A stretch of DNA of 64,000 bases from Haliscomenobacteraceae bacterium (GCA_947501115.1 CANMVX010000001.1:1-64000), one strand, 5' to 3'; shown: positions 8,994 to 17,939, numbered from the stretch's first letter. Program-made: numbers and translations. The notes: generated by a model from the sequence alone, not told the origin.

Positions 8994-9674
8994 ATGAAGA
9001 AAGGTATTCTTTTTCTCTTATTTACCATAAGGGCTGTAAGTATTTTCGCTCAATATGAATCTTTAGGGTCCTGGAATATTCTTAATCTGAAAGGTACCTT
9101 ATCTGACAAATGGAGTTTTTTTGCAGAGGGTCAGGTACGTTCCTTAAAGTATTATGATGACTTTCATTATCATGAATTTAAAGGTGGGTTAACTTTCGAG
9201 GTAAATAAATTTTTTAGGGTCTCTCTGGCTACTGGTAAATATGATACCTATAAAGAAGGGGGTGATTTTGTACTTCCTAAAAATAATGATGAGTTCAGAA
9301 TATGGCCTCAATTATTTCTGGTTCAACCCCTTGGGAAATTTATCATTGAACAGCGGGGTAGGGTAGAAATGAGGTTTTCTACCAATGGCTATAGAAATAG
9401 GTTTAGGTACAGATTAGGGGTAAACTATCCTTTTGGGAAAAATACTCAGGGATTTAAACCTTTTCAGTTATCTGTAAGTAATGAAATTTTCTTTACGGAC
9501 AATGAACCTTATTTTGAAAGAAACCGATTTTTTCTTTCCGCTAATTACAGGATTTCCACCTTGTTTTCTACCCAATTAGGCTATATGAGGCAATTTGATT
9601 ATAAAATCAATGATGAGACCGGACGTGCATTTTTTCTCATAGGCGCCTATTTTGATATTGATTTTAGAAAATAA
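8994..9674 (+). CDS. DUF2490 outer-membrane beta-barrel-like protein
   Basis: A 226-residue protein with a signal peptide (MKKGILFLLFTIRAVSIFAQ) and then alternating amphipathic strands ending in a hydrophobic-aromatic C-terminus (YFDIDFRK), as expected for an outer-membrane barrel. LGSWNILNLKGTLSDKWSFFAEGQ and the EQRGRVEMRF...NRFRYRLGVNYPF region are typical of DUF2490. Its function is unknown. It lies 20 bases after the TlpA-like gene and converges on a leftward SDR gene six bases away. Confidence 0.78.
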   Translation: MKKGILFLLFTIRAVSIFAQYESLGSWNILNLKGTLSDKWSFFAEGQVRSLKYYDDFHYHEFKGGLTFEVNKFFRVSLATGKYDTYKEGGDFVLPKNNDEFRIWPQLFLVQPLGKFIIEQRGRVEMRFSTNGYRNRFRYRLGVNYPFGKNTQGFKPFQLSVSNEIFFTDNEPYFERNRFFLSANYRISTLFSTQLGYMRQFDYKINDETGRAFFLIGAYFDIDFRK

Positions 9675-9680
9675 GACATC

Positions 9681-10421
9681 CTATAAAGTGAGTCCGCCAT
9701 CGACATTTATACAAGTCCCTGTAATAAAACCAGCTTTTTCGGAAGCCAGAAAAAGGTAGGCATTGGCAATATCCTGTGGTTGTCCAACACGTCGAACAGG
9801 CGTCCTTTGTATTAATTCCCCCATAAAATCAGTTCCTAATATAGCTGTCATGTCGGTTTCAATAAATCCTGGGGCAACGGCATTTACCGTAATTCCCTTG
9901 CTACCTAGTTCCTTTGCCCAAACTTTTGTCAATCCAATAAGGGCCGATTTGGTCGCCACGTAGTTAGATTGTCCAAAAGAACCATAATGAGCAGTCACCG
10001 ACGAAGCGTTGATAATGCGTCCATATTGTTGATTCACCATGTAGGGTGAAAATGCTTTTGTGCAATTAAAAACGCCGGTTAGATTCACATCAATAACCTC
10101 TTGCCAATGCTCGGGTGTAAGATTTTTTAAACTGGCGTCTCTTGTTATGCCCGCATTATTTATTAAAATATCAACTTTTTTAAGTTGATTTATTATTTGT
10201 TCGGCTACACCGAGTACTTCATTATAATGAGCAGTATTGACTTTGAAATAGTAGCAAGGAAATCCCTGAGATGTCCATTGATCAATTGCCTCTTTTGCCT
10301 TTTTGTCGTCAATATCTAAAATAACAACGGTGGCGCCGTTGTTTAGAAATAGATCTGCCGTTTCCCTACCTATTCCCTTTGCGCCACCGGTGATAACGGC
10401 TACTTTATGTTGTAATTCCAT
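9681..10421 (-). CDS. FabG-like short-chain dehydrogenase/reductase
   Basis: A 246-residue classical SDR. TGGAKGIG (residues about 11-18) binds NAD(P); NNAGIT, Ser in NASSVTAHYG and the YVATK pair form the Asn-Ser-Tyr-Lys active site; APGFIETDM follows. Sequence alone looks close to 3-oxoacyl-ACP or acetoacetyl-CoA reductases. Its context, four bases after an exported sugar-isomerase-like gene and beside a sugar catabolic operon, makes a sugar or polyol dehydrogenase role equally likely. No other fatty-acid genes are nearby. Confidence 0.85.
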   Translation of the reverse strand: MELQHKVAVITGGAKGIGRETADLFLNNGATVVILDIDDKKAKEAIDQWTSQGFPCYYFKVNTAHYNEVLGVAEQIINQLKKVDILINNAGITRDASLKNLTPEHWQEVIDVNLTGVFNCTKAFSPYMVNQQYGRIINASSVTAHYGSFGQSNYVATKSALIGLTKVWAKELGSKGITVNAVAPGFIETDMTAILGTDFMGELIQRTPVRRVGQPQDIANAYLFLASEKAGFITGTCINVDGGLTL

Positions 10422-10425
10422 AGAA

Positions 10426-11340
10426 TTAATAGCCCCAGGCCTTCATTTTATCGTAATTTTCCTTCATGCAAGCCATGGGATCTACATTTTGGTATGCTTC
10501 CTGCTCGATAATTAACTCGGGTTTATTTTTCATGGTATCCAATACCTTTAGTATGTCCTGAATGCCCGCGATACCTTTTCCTATAACTGTACTTTCATAT
10601 TTTTTAGGATTATCACTGATCAGTATTTCATCCTTAACATGTATAGATTCAAAACGACCGGGATAGGCATTAACAATATCTATGGCTTTTGCTCCACCAT
10701 TGTATAGGTTACCAGTATCGAGTTGTTGCATAACCAATTCAGCATCAGTACCTTTCAACATGATGTCATATAAGGTACGGCCATCGAATTTTTCGCTGAA
10801 TTCAAAATCATGATTATGGTAGCCAAATTTCATGCCTGATTTTTTACATAATTCTCCGGACTTATTGAAAATATCCATTTGAGCCATAAAACTATCGTAC
10901 GATTTGCGCAGAGCGGCATCGAGATAGGGACTTATGACAAATTTTTGCCCCATAAACGCGGCATCCTCAATGGTATATTTCCATACATCAGTAAAATCTT
11001 TGGAGGTTTCATTCCAGTGAATTTTATTTAATACAGTGTGTCCGCTCGGCATTTTCATACCTAAATCTGCCAGAATCTTTTTAAATTCAGCTGGAGTATA
11101 GCCGTAGAATTTCCTGTTCACATAGTTAGCATGTTCCACGATGGTATAACCCATGGCGGCAAGTTTTTGCAAAGTCCCCAATGGATTCTCCTTCATGGCC
11201 GCCCTAATACTATAAAGTTGAATACCAATCCTTTCCTTTTTCTTTAAAGTATGAGCCAGGGATTTTTCGTTCAACAAGGCTGCACCCAGTAATGTGAGGG
11301 CGCTATTTTTTATAAATTGTCTTCTGATCATACGAATCAT
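10426..11340 (-). CDS. Tat-exported sugar isomerase/epimerase-like TIM barrel
   Basis: A 304-residue xylose-isomerase-like barrel. The N-terminus MIRRQFIKNSALTLLGAALL is a twin-arginine signal, and either ATG (11340 or 11331) preserves it. The barrel follows: RIGIQLYSIRAAMKENP, HNHDFEF, MQQLDTGNLYNGG with a likely metal Asp, SIHVKDEIL with a likely His, and LIIEQEAY with a likely Glu. It heads a leftward unit with the SDR four bases downstream, and is divergent from the GH88-like operon across a 117-base gap that could hold shared regulation. The reaction is unknown; isomerisation, epimerisation or cleavage of a keto-glycoside are all compatible. Confidence 0.84.
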   Translation of the reverse strand: MIRMIRRQFIKNSALTLLGAALLNEKSLAHTLKKKERIGIQLYSIRAAMKENPLGTLQKLAAMGYTIVEHANYVNRKFYGYTPAEFKKILADLGMKMPSGHTVLNKIHWNETSKDFTDVWKYTIEDAAFMGQKFVISPYLDAALRKSYDSFMAQMDIFNKSGELCKKSGMKFGYHNHDFEFSEKFDGRTLYDIMLKGTDAELVMQQLDTGNLYNGGAKAIDIVNAYPGRFESIHVKDEILISDNPKKYESTVIGKGIAGIQDILKVLDTMKNKPELIIEQEAYQNVDPMACMKENYDKMKAWGY

Positions 11341-11457
11341 TTTTATTTGAAGCCTTTAAATTAACAAAGAAAAATTCATTTTACTCAATTTATTTGATAT
11401 TTTTAAGGGCTAAAAGAAAACCCTTTTAACGTAAACACCTAAAAACACCTTTTCTTG

Positions 11458-12846
11458 ATGGTAGTAAATTATGATTTGAAGGCGCAAGACCTTGAAAAGC
11501 AACTCCATAACTTCTGGCAATTATCCGGGGATAAAATCATGTCGATTAAGGAATCTTTTGATCCTGCTTTGGGGACGCCTGTTTTTACCGTTAACGGAAA
11601 ATATGCGACCCGAGGATGGACAGAGTGGACACAGGGATTTCAGTATGGCTCCTCTGTTTTACAATTCGATGCAACCAGGGAAACTCCTTTCCTTGACTAT
11701 GGCAGAACGGAAACCCGCGATAGAATGGCGCCTCATATTAGTCACATTGGTGTCCATGACCATGGTTTCAATAACCTAAGTACTTATGGTAACTTATTAA
11801 GATTAATGCAAGAAGGTAAAATCCCGCATAATGAGTGGGAAATGGATTTTTACAAATTAGCATTAAAAATTTCAGGAGCCATTCAGGCTTCAAGATGGAC
11901 TTCGATTCCTCAGGGTGGTTTTATCCATTCTTTTAATGGTGCTCATTCGCTGTTTGTTGACACCATCAGATCATGCCGTATTTTAATGGTTTCTCATAAA
12001 TTAGGTCATTTATTGCAAAGTGAGGGTGATGAGCGTATCTCCTTGTTAGAGAGATCATTAGAACATATAAAGGCTACTGCCAAATATTCCGTTTTTTATG
12101 GGGAAGGAAGAGATCGCTACGACGAGTGGGGTAGAACGGCTCATGAAAGTGTGTTTAATGTGAAAGATGGTCAGTTTAGGTGCCCGAATTCGCAACAAGG
12201 TTATACTGGGTTTTCTACCTGGACAAGAGGATTAGCCTGGGCAATGCTTGGCTTTTCGGAGGAAATTGAATTGTTGATAGCTATGCCTGAAAGTGATTTT
12301 TCTGAGAAAAATGCTAAGGCAGAGATGCTTTCTATAATGTTTAAAGCAGCTAAAGCTACCTGCGATTTTTATATTAAAAATACCCCAGTATGCGGCATTC
12401 CTTATTGGGACACAGGTGCCCCTCAACTTCATAAATTAGGTGATTATCTATCTCGTCCCGCCGATCCTTTTAATAATATTGAACCCGTTGATAGTTCAGC
12501 TGCTGCCATTGGAGCGCAAGGATTATTAAGATTGGGTCAAATCTTGAAAAATAATGGGGAAGCAGAGTTAGGCACCAAATATTGGCAGGCTGGGTTAACT
12601 ATACTGAAAACTTTACTGTCAGAACCTTATTTAAGTACATCACCTAATCATCAGGGTTTACTTCTACATAGTATTTATCATCATCCAAATAATTGGGATC
12701 ATATTCCGGAAGGTAAATCAGTTTCCTCTGGTGAATCATCACAATGGGGTGATTATCATTTTAGGGAAGTTATCCTTTATTTGCAAAAATGGATCAACAA
12801 AGAGGCATATTATACTTTCTTTGGGTGTTTGGATAAATCTGTTTAA
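11458..12846 (+). CDS. GH88-like unsaturated glucuronyl hydrolase
   Basis: A 462-residue (alpha/alpha)6 barrel of the unsaturated glucuronyl/rhamnogalacturonyl hydrolase type. HDHGFNN (about residue 100) and HSLFVDTIRS (about 163) match the two catalytic Asp regions; STWTRGLAWAMLGF, DTGAPQL, DSSAAAIGAQGLLRLG and the terminal SSQWGDYHFREVILYL are family landmarks. These enzymes hydrate the enol-ether double bond left by polysaccharide lyases. There is no signal peptide, so it acts in the cytosol on imported sugars. ATG 11458 is chosen over an adjacent TTG. It opens a six-gene sugar operon; no lyase is in the window, so the origin of its substrate is unknown. Confidence 0.83.
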   Translation: MVVNYDLKAQDLEKQLHNFWQLSGDKIMSIKESFDPALGTPVFTVNGKYATRGWTEWTQGFQYGSSVLQFDATRETPFLDYGRTETRDRMAPHISHIGVHDHGFNNLSTYGNLLRLMQEGKIPHNEWEMDFYKLALKISGAIQASRWTSIPQGGFIHSFNGAHSLFVDTIRSCRILMVSHKLGHLLQSEGDERISLLERSLEHIKATAKYSVFYGEGRDRYDEWGRTAHESVFNVKDGQFRCPNSQQGYTGFSTWTRGLAWAMLGFSEEIELLIAMPESDFSEKNAKAEMLSIMFKAAKATCDFYIKNTPVCGIPYWDTGAPQLHKLGDYLSRPADPFNNIEPVDSSAAAIGAQGLLRLGQILKNNGEAELGTKYWQAGLTILKTLLSEPYLSTSPNHQGLLLHSIYHHPNNWDHIPEGKSVSSGESSQWGDYHFREVILYLQKWINKEAYYTFFGCLDKSV

Positions 12847-12847
12847 C

Positions 12848-13666
12848 ATGGAAGATTTTTCAAAACTTTGCCTACATACTTTTACAAATAAGCCTTGGAA
12901 ACTTTCCCAATGTATTGAAAATTATTCAAAAGCCGGGATTAAAGGCATTTCAATATGGAGAAATGTATTAGAGGGTCAAGACCTTAAAATCGTTAAAAAG
13001 CAACTGGCTGAAGCTGATCTTTCCATTGTTTCTTTAGTTAGAGGTGGTTTTTTTCCTTCGGTAAATGCGTCGGAAAGAGCCCTGGCGATAGAGGATAATA
13101 TGAAGTTAATAGAGGAAGCAGCGGTGCTTGGTGCTCCTTTAATCGTACTAGTTTGCGGGTCCGATGGCCGGCAATCTCTTGAAACTTCCAGGGAGCAAAT
13201 TCAGGAAGGGATTGAAAAGTTGTTACCCTTGGCTATTGAAACGGGTGTAAAACTGGCCATTGAACCTTTACATCCAATGTATGCAGGTGATAAATCTGCT
13301 GTAAACACCTTAGCCCAGGCTAATGATATGGTGGAGGCCATTAACTCTCCTTATGTCGGAGTGGCTATAGATGTATATCATGTCTGGTGGGATCCAAACC
13401 TGGAGGTTGAAATTCGCCGTTGCGGTCAGAATAATAGCCTTTTTGCCTTCCATATTTGTGATTGGAACGTTCCAACCCTTGATTTTTTAACTGATAGAGG
13501 ACTGATGGGTGATGGTTGTATTCCCATAAAAAAAATTAGAAGCTGGGTAGAAGAAGCCGGTTTTTCAGGATTTAATGAAGTAGAAATTTTTTCAGATAAA
13601 TATTGGGCTATGGACCAAAATGAATATCTGGATAAAATAAAATTAGCCTATTTAAAACATAGTTAA
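12848..13666 (+). CDS. Cytosolic sugar isomerase/epimerase-like TIM barrel
   Basis: A 272-residue xylose-isomerase-like barrel without a signal peptide. Likely divalent-metal ligands are Glu in LAIEPLHPMYAGDKS, Asp in AIDVYHVWWDP, His in AFHICDWN and Glu in NEVEIFS, the usual order for this fold. The ATG at 12848 is one base after the GH88-like stop, giving translational coupling; a longer in-frame start lies inside the upstream gene. Next comes a Gfo/Idh gene, also one base away. Pairing of such a barrel with a Gfo/Idh oxidoreductase resembles E. coli YcjR/YcjS, which handle 3-keto-glycosides, so a keto-sugar epimerase or lyase is a reasonable inference. Confidence 0.85.
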   Translation: MEDFSKLCLHTFTNKPWKLSQCIENYSKAGIKGISIWRNVLEGQDLKIVKKQLAEADLSIVSLVRGGFFPSVNASERALAIEDNMKLIEEAAVLGAPLIVLVCGSDGRQSLETSREQIQEGIEKLLPLAIETGVKLAIEPLHPMYAGDKSAVNTLAQANDMVEAINSPYVGVAIDVYHVWWDPNLEVEIRRCGQNNSLFAFHICDWNVPTLDFLTDRGLMGDGCIPIKKIRSWVEEAGFSGFNEVEIFSDKYWAMDQNEYLDKIKLAYLKHS

Positions 13667-13667
13667 T

Positions 13668-14813
13668 ATGAAAGAATATCGTTTGGGGATTATTATGAAT
13701 GGAGTCACGGGTAGAATGGGCACCAATCAGCATTTAATGCGTTCCATTGTTGAAATAATAAAACAAGGTGGCGTCGATTTGGGAAATGGTGAGGTCATTA
13801 TGCCTGACCCTATTTTAGTAGGTAGGGATTCCGCTAAATTAGCTAAGCTTTCTGCTGTTTCTGGTGTAAAAAAATATACAACCGATTTGGCCTCCGTGTT
13901 GGATGATCCCAACTATAGCATTTATTTCGATGCGCAAACAACAGGCAGAAGAGCAGCTGATGTTTTGGCAGCTATCGCTAAAGGTAAAAATATTTATTGC
14001 GAAAAACCAGTGGCAACCGATGTTGAAACGGCATTGAAACTTTATGCCGCCTGTGAAAAGGCAGGAGTGAAACATGGGGTTGTTCAGGATAAACTTTGGT
14101 TGCCTGGCTTAAGAAAGTTAAACAGACTCATTGAACAGGGCTTTTTTGGCGAAATTTTATCTGTAATAGGTGATTTTGGCTATTGGGTATTTGAAGGTGA
14201 CACTATTCCAGCACAACGTCCAAGCTGGAATTATCGCAAAGAAGATGATGGAGGTATTATCGTAGATATGCTTTGTCATTGGCGTTATGTATTGGATAAT
14301 TTATTTGGAAATGTAGAAGGAGTGTTTTGTTTAGGGGCTACCCATATCACTGAACGTGTCGATGAAAAGGGGAACACCTATAAATGTACCGCTGATGACG
14401 CTGCTTATGCTATCATGACCTTAGCAGGAGGCATTGTGGCTCAGTTTAATTCTTCCTGGGTTACCCGGGTTAGACGAGATGATTTGTTAATGATTCAAGT
14501 GGACGGAACGAAGGGTTCTGCTGTAGCCGGACTTAGAGATTGTTGGACACAACCTTATGGTAATACACCTAAACCCGTTTGGAATCCAGATATTCCTAAT
14601 CCCATCGCTTTTTATGATGGTTGGAATAAAATGCCTGAACAAGAATTTTACGATAATGCTTTTAAGGCTCAATGGGAGCTTTTTTTAAAGCATATTGTAA
14701 GAAATGATCCTTTTCCGTGGGACCTCAAAGCAGGTGCCAGAGGTGTCCAATTAGCTGAAAAAGGATTGGAAAGCTGGGAAAAAAGAACCTGGGTGAATTT
14801 ACCTGAATTATAA
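13668..14813 (+). CDS. Gfo/Idh/MocA family oxidoreductase, cytosolic
   Basis: A 381-residue NAD(P)-dependent sugar dehydrogenase-type protein. The N-terminus LGIIMNGVTGRMGTNQH is a Rossmann glycine motif, somewhat unusual for the family; YCEKPVATD gives the conserved Lys-Pro; IVDMLCHWRYVLD provides the catalytic-region His. No signal peptide. It sits one base after the TIM-barrel gene and nine bases before an SDR, in the operon ending with a Na+ symporter. It probably oxidises or reduces a ring hydroxyl of the imported sugar; the position (C1, C2 or C3) cannot be read from sequence. Confidence 0.85.
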   Translation: MKEYRLGIIMNGVTGRMGTNQHLMRSIVEIIKQGGVDLGNGEVIMPDPILVGRDSAKLAKLSAVSGVKKYTTDLASVLDDPNYSIYFDAQTTGRRAADVLAAIAKGKNIYCEKPVATDVETALKLYAACEKAGVKHGVVQDKLWLPGLRKLNRLIEQGFFGEILSVIGDFGYWVFEGDTIPAQRPSWNYRKEDDGGIIVDMLCHWRYVLDNLFGNVEGVFCLGATHITERVDEKGNTYKCTADDAAYAIMTLAGGIVAQFNSSWVTRVRRDDLLMIQVDGTKGSAVAGLRDCWTQPYGNTPKPVWNPDIPNPIAFYDGWNKMPEQEFYDNAFKAQWELFLKHIVRNDPFPWDLKAGARGVQLAEKGLESWEKRTWVNLPEL

Positions 14814-14822
14814 ATTCTTGAA

Positions 14823-15593
14823 ATGAACAAAATAGCTTTTATCACAGGTGGAACAAGAGGTATTGGTTTTGGTGTCGCTTTAGCGTTGGGTAAAGCTGGT
14901 TTCGACCTGGCTGTAAATGGTATGCGAAACGAAGGTGAAGTTACTGACGCGTTGGAAGAACTTCGCAATCTGGGTGTGAATGTCGCTTATTTTCAGGGTA
15001 ATGTTGCCGTAAGGGAAGATAGACAGGCTATGGTAGATAAAATCCTATCTCATTTTGGCTCCGTAAATGTGTTAGTTAATAATGCTGGTATTGCTCCTCG
15101 TGAACGGGCGGATATTTTACACGCCAAGGAAGAAATTTGGGATGAAGTGATGGAAATAAATCTTAAAGGCCCTTATTTTTTAACCCAGCTTTTTGCCAAT
15201 TATTTTGTGGAAAAAAAGTTGGAAAATCCTCTTTTTGAGGCGAGTATCATTAATATTTCTTCGATTTCTGCCTTTGTAGCTTCCGTAAATAGAGGTGAAT
15301 ATTGTATTTCCAAAGCGGGGATAGCTATGGCTACCAAATTATGGGCTACCCGTTTGGGGGAATATGATATTCCTGTATATGAGATTCAACCAGGCATCAT
15401 TAAAACCGATATGACGTCAGGGGTTGTCGAAAAATACGATAAATTATTTCAGGAAGGCATCAGTTTGCAACGTCGTTGGGGATTGCCAGATGATGTAGGT
15501 AAAGTGGCCGCCATGTTGGCTCAGGGAAATATGCCTTATGCTACAGGACAGGCAATCAAGGTGGATGGAGGTCTTCATATTCAAAGGTTATAA
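14823..15593 (+). CDS. Short-chain dehydrogenase/reductase
   Basis: A 256-residue classical SDR. TGGTRGIG at about residues 8-15 is the cofactor site; NNAGIAPRERAD, Ser in NISSISAFVAS and YCISK give the catalytic Asn, Ser, Tyr and Lys; PGIIKTDMTSG follows. SDRs with this pattern are often labelled FabG but many act on sugars, and the operon (GH88-like, TIM barrel, Gfo/Idh, Na+ symporter) favours a sugar or sugar-acid substrate. A second, distinct SDR is on the other strand at 9681. Confidence 0.86.
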   Translation: MNKIAFITGGTRGIGFGVALALGKAGFDLAVNGMRNEGEVTDALEELRNLGVNVAYFQGNVAVREDRQAMVDKILSHFGSVNVLVNNAGIAPRERADILHAKEEIWDEVMEINLKGPYFLTQLFANYFVEKKLENPLFEASIINISSISAFVASVNRGEYCISKAGIAMATKLWATRLGEYDIPVYEIQPGIIKTDMTSGVVEKYDKLFQEGISLQRRWGLPDDVGKVAAMLAQGNMPYATGQAIKVDGGLHIQRL

Positions 15594-15605
15594 AAAATTT
15601 ATATT

Positions 15606-15848
15606 ATGTCAGGTACAAATACTAAACGAAGACGGGTTTACTATAATGTTCTCGTCCTATTATCTCTGCTTGTTGTAATTATCAGCTTTTCACCGCTTGT
15701 TTTGGTGAAAGATAAGGTTAATCCAGCTTTTTTGAATATGCCATTTGCATTATGGACCAATATCCTGGCTACCATAATTTTGGTTTTCTTCACTTTTATA
15801 GGTGGAAGATTAAGAGGAGATAAAGGTGATTTTTCATCAGATAATTGA
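15606..15848 (+). CDS. Small two-TM protein paired with Na+ symporter
   Basis: An 80-residue protein with a basic N-terminus (TKRRRVYYNV), a membrane segment VLVLLSLLVVIISFSPLVLV and a second one WTNILATIILVFFTFIGG, then a charged tail. I do not assign a named family. Small two-helix proteins often precede sodium:solute symporters (as DUF3311- or YhdT-like partners), and this one is 27 bases upstream of the symporter, so a subunit or assembly role is inferred from context. Confidence 0.7.
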   Translation: MSGTNTKRRRVYYNVLVLLSLLVVIISFSPLVLVKDKVNPAFLNMPFALWTNILATIILVFFTFIGGRLRGDKGDFSSDN

Positions 15849-15875
15849 TTGATTTTAATGTAAAATTCATTGTAT

Positions 15876-17276
15876 ATGCAAAAATGGCTGCTCATTGTAG
15901 GTTTATTATATCTTGGAATATTGATTTTCCTTTCCTGGTACTCCCAAAGAAAAGTGAAATCACAGGAAGATTTCATCATGGCGGGTTCTAAACTTGGGTT
16001 AATACTCGGTTTTATGACCTTTTCAGCTACCTTGTTTAGTGCATTCACCTTAATGGGTATGCCTGACTTTTCAAGAGTTCATGGGGTAGGCGCCTGGATG
16101 TTTTTGGCCTTCTCCGATGGCGGGATGGTTTTTTTAATTCTATGGTTTGGGTATTCTCTTAGAAAGAAAGTAGCTAATATGGAATTTAAAGGTATGTCTT
16201 CCCTCCTTCAACAAATTTACGGCATCAAATGGGCTGGATACCTTTATTTCTTTGCCATCTTTATTTTTTTAGTGCCTTATGTAGCCATTCAAATCAGAGG
16301 GGTTGCTACCTTTTTGGAACTAGGTTTTGATAGCCTGCAGGTGCCCGCCTGGCTGTGGTCTTTAGGAATTGTAGGTTTTGTCTTGTTATATTCTTCAGCT
16401 GGAGGCTTAAAAGCTATTGTTTATGCCGATTTTGTGCAGGGTACCTCATTGCTTATTATTGTTTGGATCATTGGCGTAGCTTGTTTGCAAAATATGGGGG
16501 GCTGGACGGAAATGTTTAATCAATTAGCTCTTAAAAATGAAGCATTACTCTCCACGCCTGGTCCTAAAGGATTACTAACCTCTCCCTTTTTGATTGGCTC
16601 ATTTATTGCCATCATGATGATTCCCGTTACCCAACCTCAACTTTCTACCCGCTTAGTCATCATGAAGGACATCAAAGCGATGAATAAAATGGCGGTTGCC
16701 GTTGGCTTTTTTGCTATGTTGGTTATATTTCCGACGCTTTTAATTGGGTTTTACGGAGCCATTAATTATCCGGATGCTACAGCTTCTGAATTTATTGGTA
16801 ATGCATTAATTAAAGATCAGACGCCTTTGATTGGTGCTCTGGCCGTTATAGGTCTTTTTGCCGCAGCAATGTCAACAGCTGATTCTCAGTTATTTGCTTT
16901 GGGAAATGAACTGAGAGGCTTATTAGGCGAAAAAGCAAGGAAGTCCTTGATAACCATTCGTCTAGCCGTTTTAGGATTCGCAGCTTCAGCGCTTCTTTTT
17001 TCTCTTTTTAGTTCAGATCAACTGGTTTTATTAGCTCGGGTAAGTTTTGCAGGCACAGCCATGACAGGTCCGCTTATCATTTTAGGATTATTAACTAATA
17101 AACCGCAAGGTTCTTTTATGGTTTGGTTAACTGCTTTAGGCATATTTACATTTCTATTGGCACAAGCGAAAATAATACCCCTTAAAGTAGGCGGCTTAGG
17201 GATAGATTTATGGTTGTTCATTATTTTGGGCTCAGCCGCTTTTGTAAATTACCTGGTAATGAAAAATAAAGAATAA
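15876..17276 (+). CDS. Sodium:solute symporter family transporter
   Basis: A 466-residue inner-membrane protein with about 13 hydrophobic segments, in the SSS family (PanF/SGLT-like). SQRKVKSQEDFIMAGSKLG follows the first helix; FSATLFSAFTLMGMP and the GLFAAAMSTADSQLFALGNE segment near residue 330 are family signatures, the latter contributing to the Na+ site. ATG 15876 is preferred to a TTG at 15870. It is the last gene of the GH88-like operon and probably imports its substrate, presumably an anionic or small sugar derivative. It ends six bases from a convergent FISUMP gene. Confidence 0.88.
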   Translation: MQKWLLIVGLLYLGILIFLSWYSQRKVKSQEDFIMAGSKLGLILGFMTFSATLFSAFTLMGMPDFSRVHGVGAWMFLAFSDGGMVFLILWFGYSLRKKVANMEFKGMSSLLQQIYGIKWAGYLYFFAIFIFLVPYVAIQIRGVATFLELGFDSLQVPAWLWSLGIVGFVLLYSSAGGLKAIVYADFVQGTSLLIIVWIIGVACLQNMGGWTEMFNQLALKNEALLSTPGPKGLLTSPFLIGSFIAIMMIPVTQPQLSTRLVIMKDIKAMNKMAVAVGFFAMLVIFPTLLIGFYGAINYPDATASEFIGNALIKDQTPLIGALAVIGLFAAAMSTADSQLFALGNELRGLLGEKARKSLITIRLAVLGFAASALLFSLFSSDQLVLLARVSFAGTAMTGPLIILGLLTNKPQGSFMVWLTALGIFTFLLAQAKIIPLKVGGLGIDLWLFIILGSAAFVNYLVMKNKE

Positions 17277-17282
17277 TAAGGT

Positions 17283-17939
17283 TTACATAACAGGATCGTC
17301 ATTTTTTATACATCGAATGGAAAAACCAAGGGTTTTAAGACTGGCATTTCTGGTGATATCTTTATCGAAATGATAAATAAATCTGCTCCATGCCTGTTGA
17401 TTTCCATATTCTGTAGCTGTCCACCAACTGCCAAGCATACCGAAGCCAAAAAAAGTACCATCATGAAAACGACTACCACCGGGTAAAGCATTCCATCCAC
17501 TGATAAGAGTTGAAACTTCGTTTTTCTCTTGCCAGAAAAGGGAGCCTTCCTCTTTTAACTTTCCACCAGCTATAGATCTGCCACCAAGGTAATTTTCAAG
17601 TTTGTTCCATTCTTTATCCGATGGCACATGCCAACCACTTGGGCAAATGCCTTTAGGACTCTCAATTACATAATAGTTATATAATTTGCCAGCTGGATTG
17701 GGGCCTTTTTCGTAAGGGTAAAAGGTCCAGGCCGGCAGGTGCCATTGACTCCATTGGTTGTTTTCAATAATTGGGACGATGTAATCACCATTTTTAAAAC
17801 GAGTCGTCGCCAGATTTTCAGCCATCCATATTTGCGAGCCAATTTTTATTGTCTTATAAACATTTCCATCAATATCCTTTACCTGAGCCTGCATTACCAT
17901 GGCCTGTAGAAGCACCAAAATGGTGTAAATTGCTTTCAT
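17283..17939 (-). CDS. FISUMP-domain secreted protein
   Basis: A 218-residue protein with an N-terminal signal peptide (MKAIYTILVLLQAMVMQAQ) followed by one Fibrobacter succinogenes major paralogous (FISUMP) domain. DIDGNVYKTIKIGSQIWMAEN, CPSGWHVPSDKEWNKLE, GSWWTATEYG and LGFSIRCIKND are the family landmarks; GGSRFHDGTFFGFG lies between them. The family is abundant in Bacteroidota and Fibrobacteres as surface or secreted proteins, with no firm function. No T9SS sorting tail is visible, and the two Cys residues may form a disulfide. Confidence 0.88.
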   Translation of the reverse strand: MKAIYTILVLLQAMVMQAQVKDIDGNVYKTIKIGSQIWMAENLATTRFKNGDYIVPIIENNQWSQWHLPAWTFYPYEKGPNPAGKLYNYYVIESPKGICPSGWHVPSDKEWNKLENYLGGRSIAGGKLKEEGSLFWQEKNEVSTLISGWNALPGGSRFHDGTFFGFGMLGSWWTATEYGNQQAWSRFIYHFDKDITRNASLKTLGFSIRCIKNDDPVM

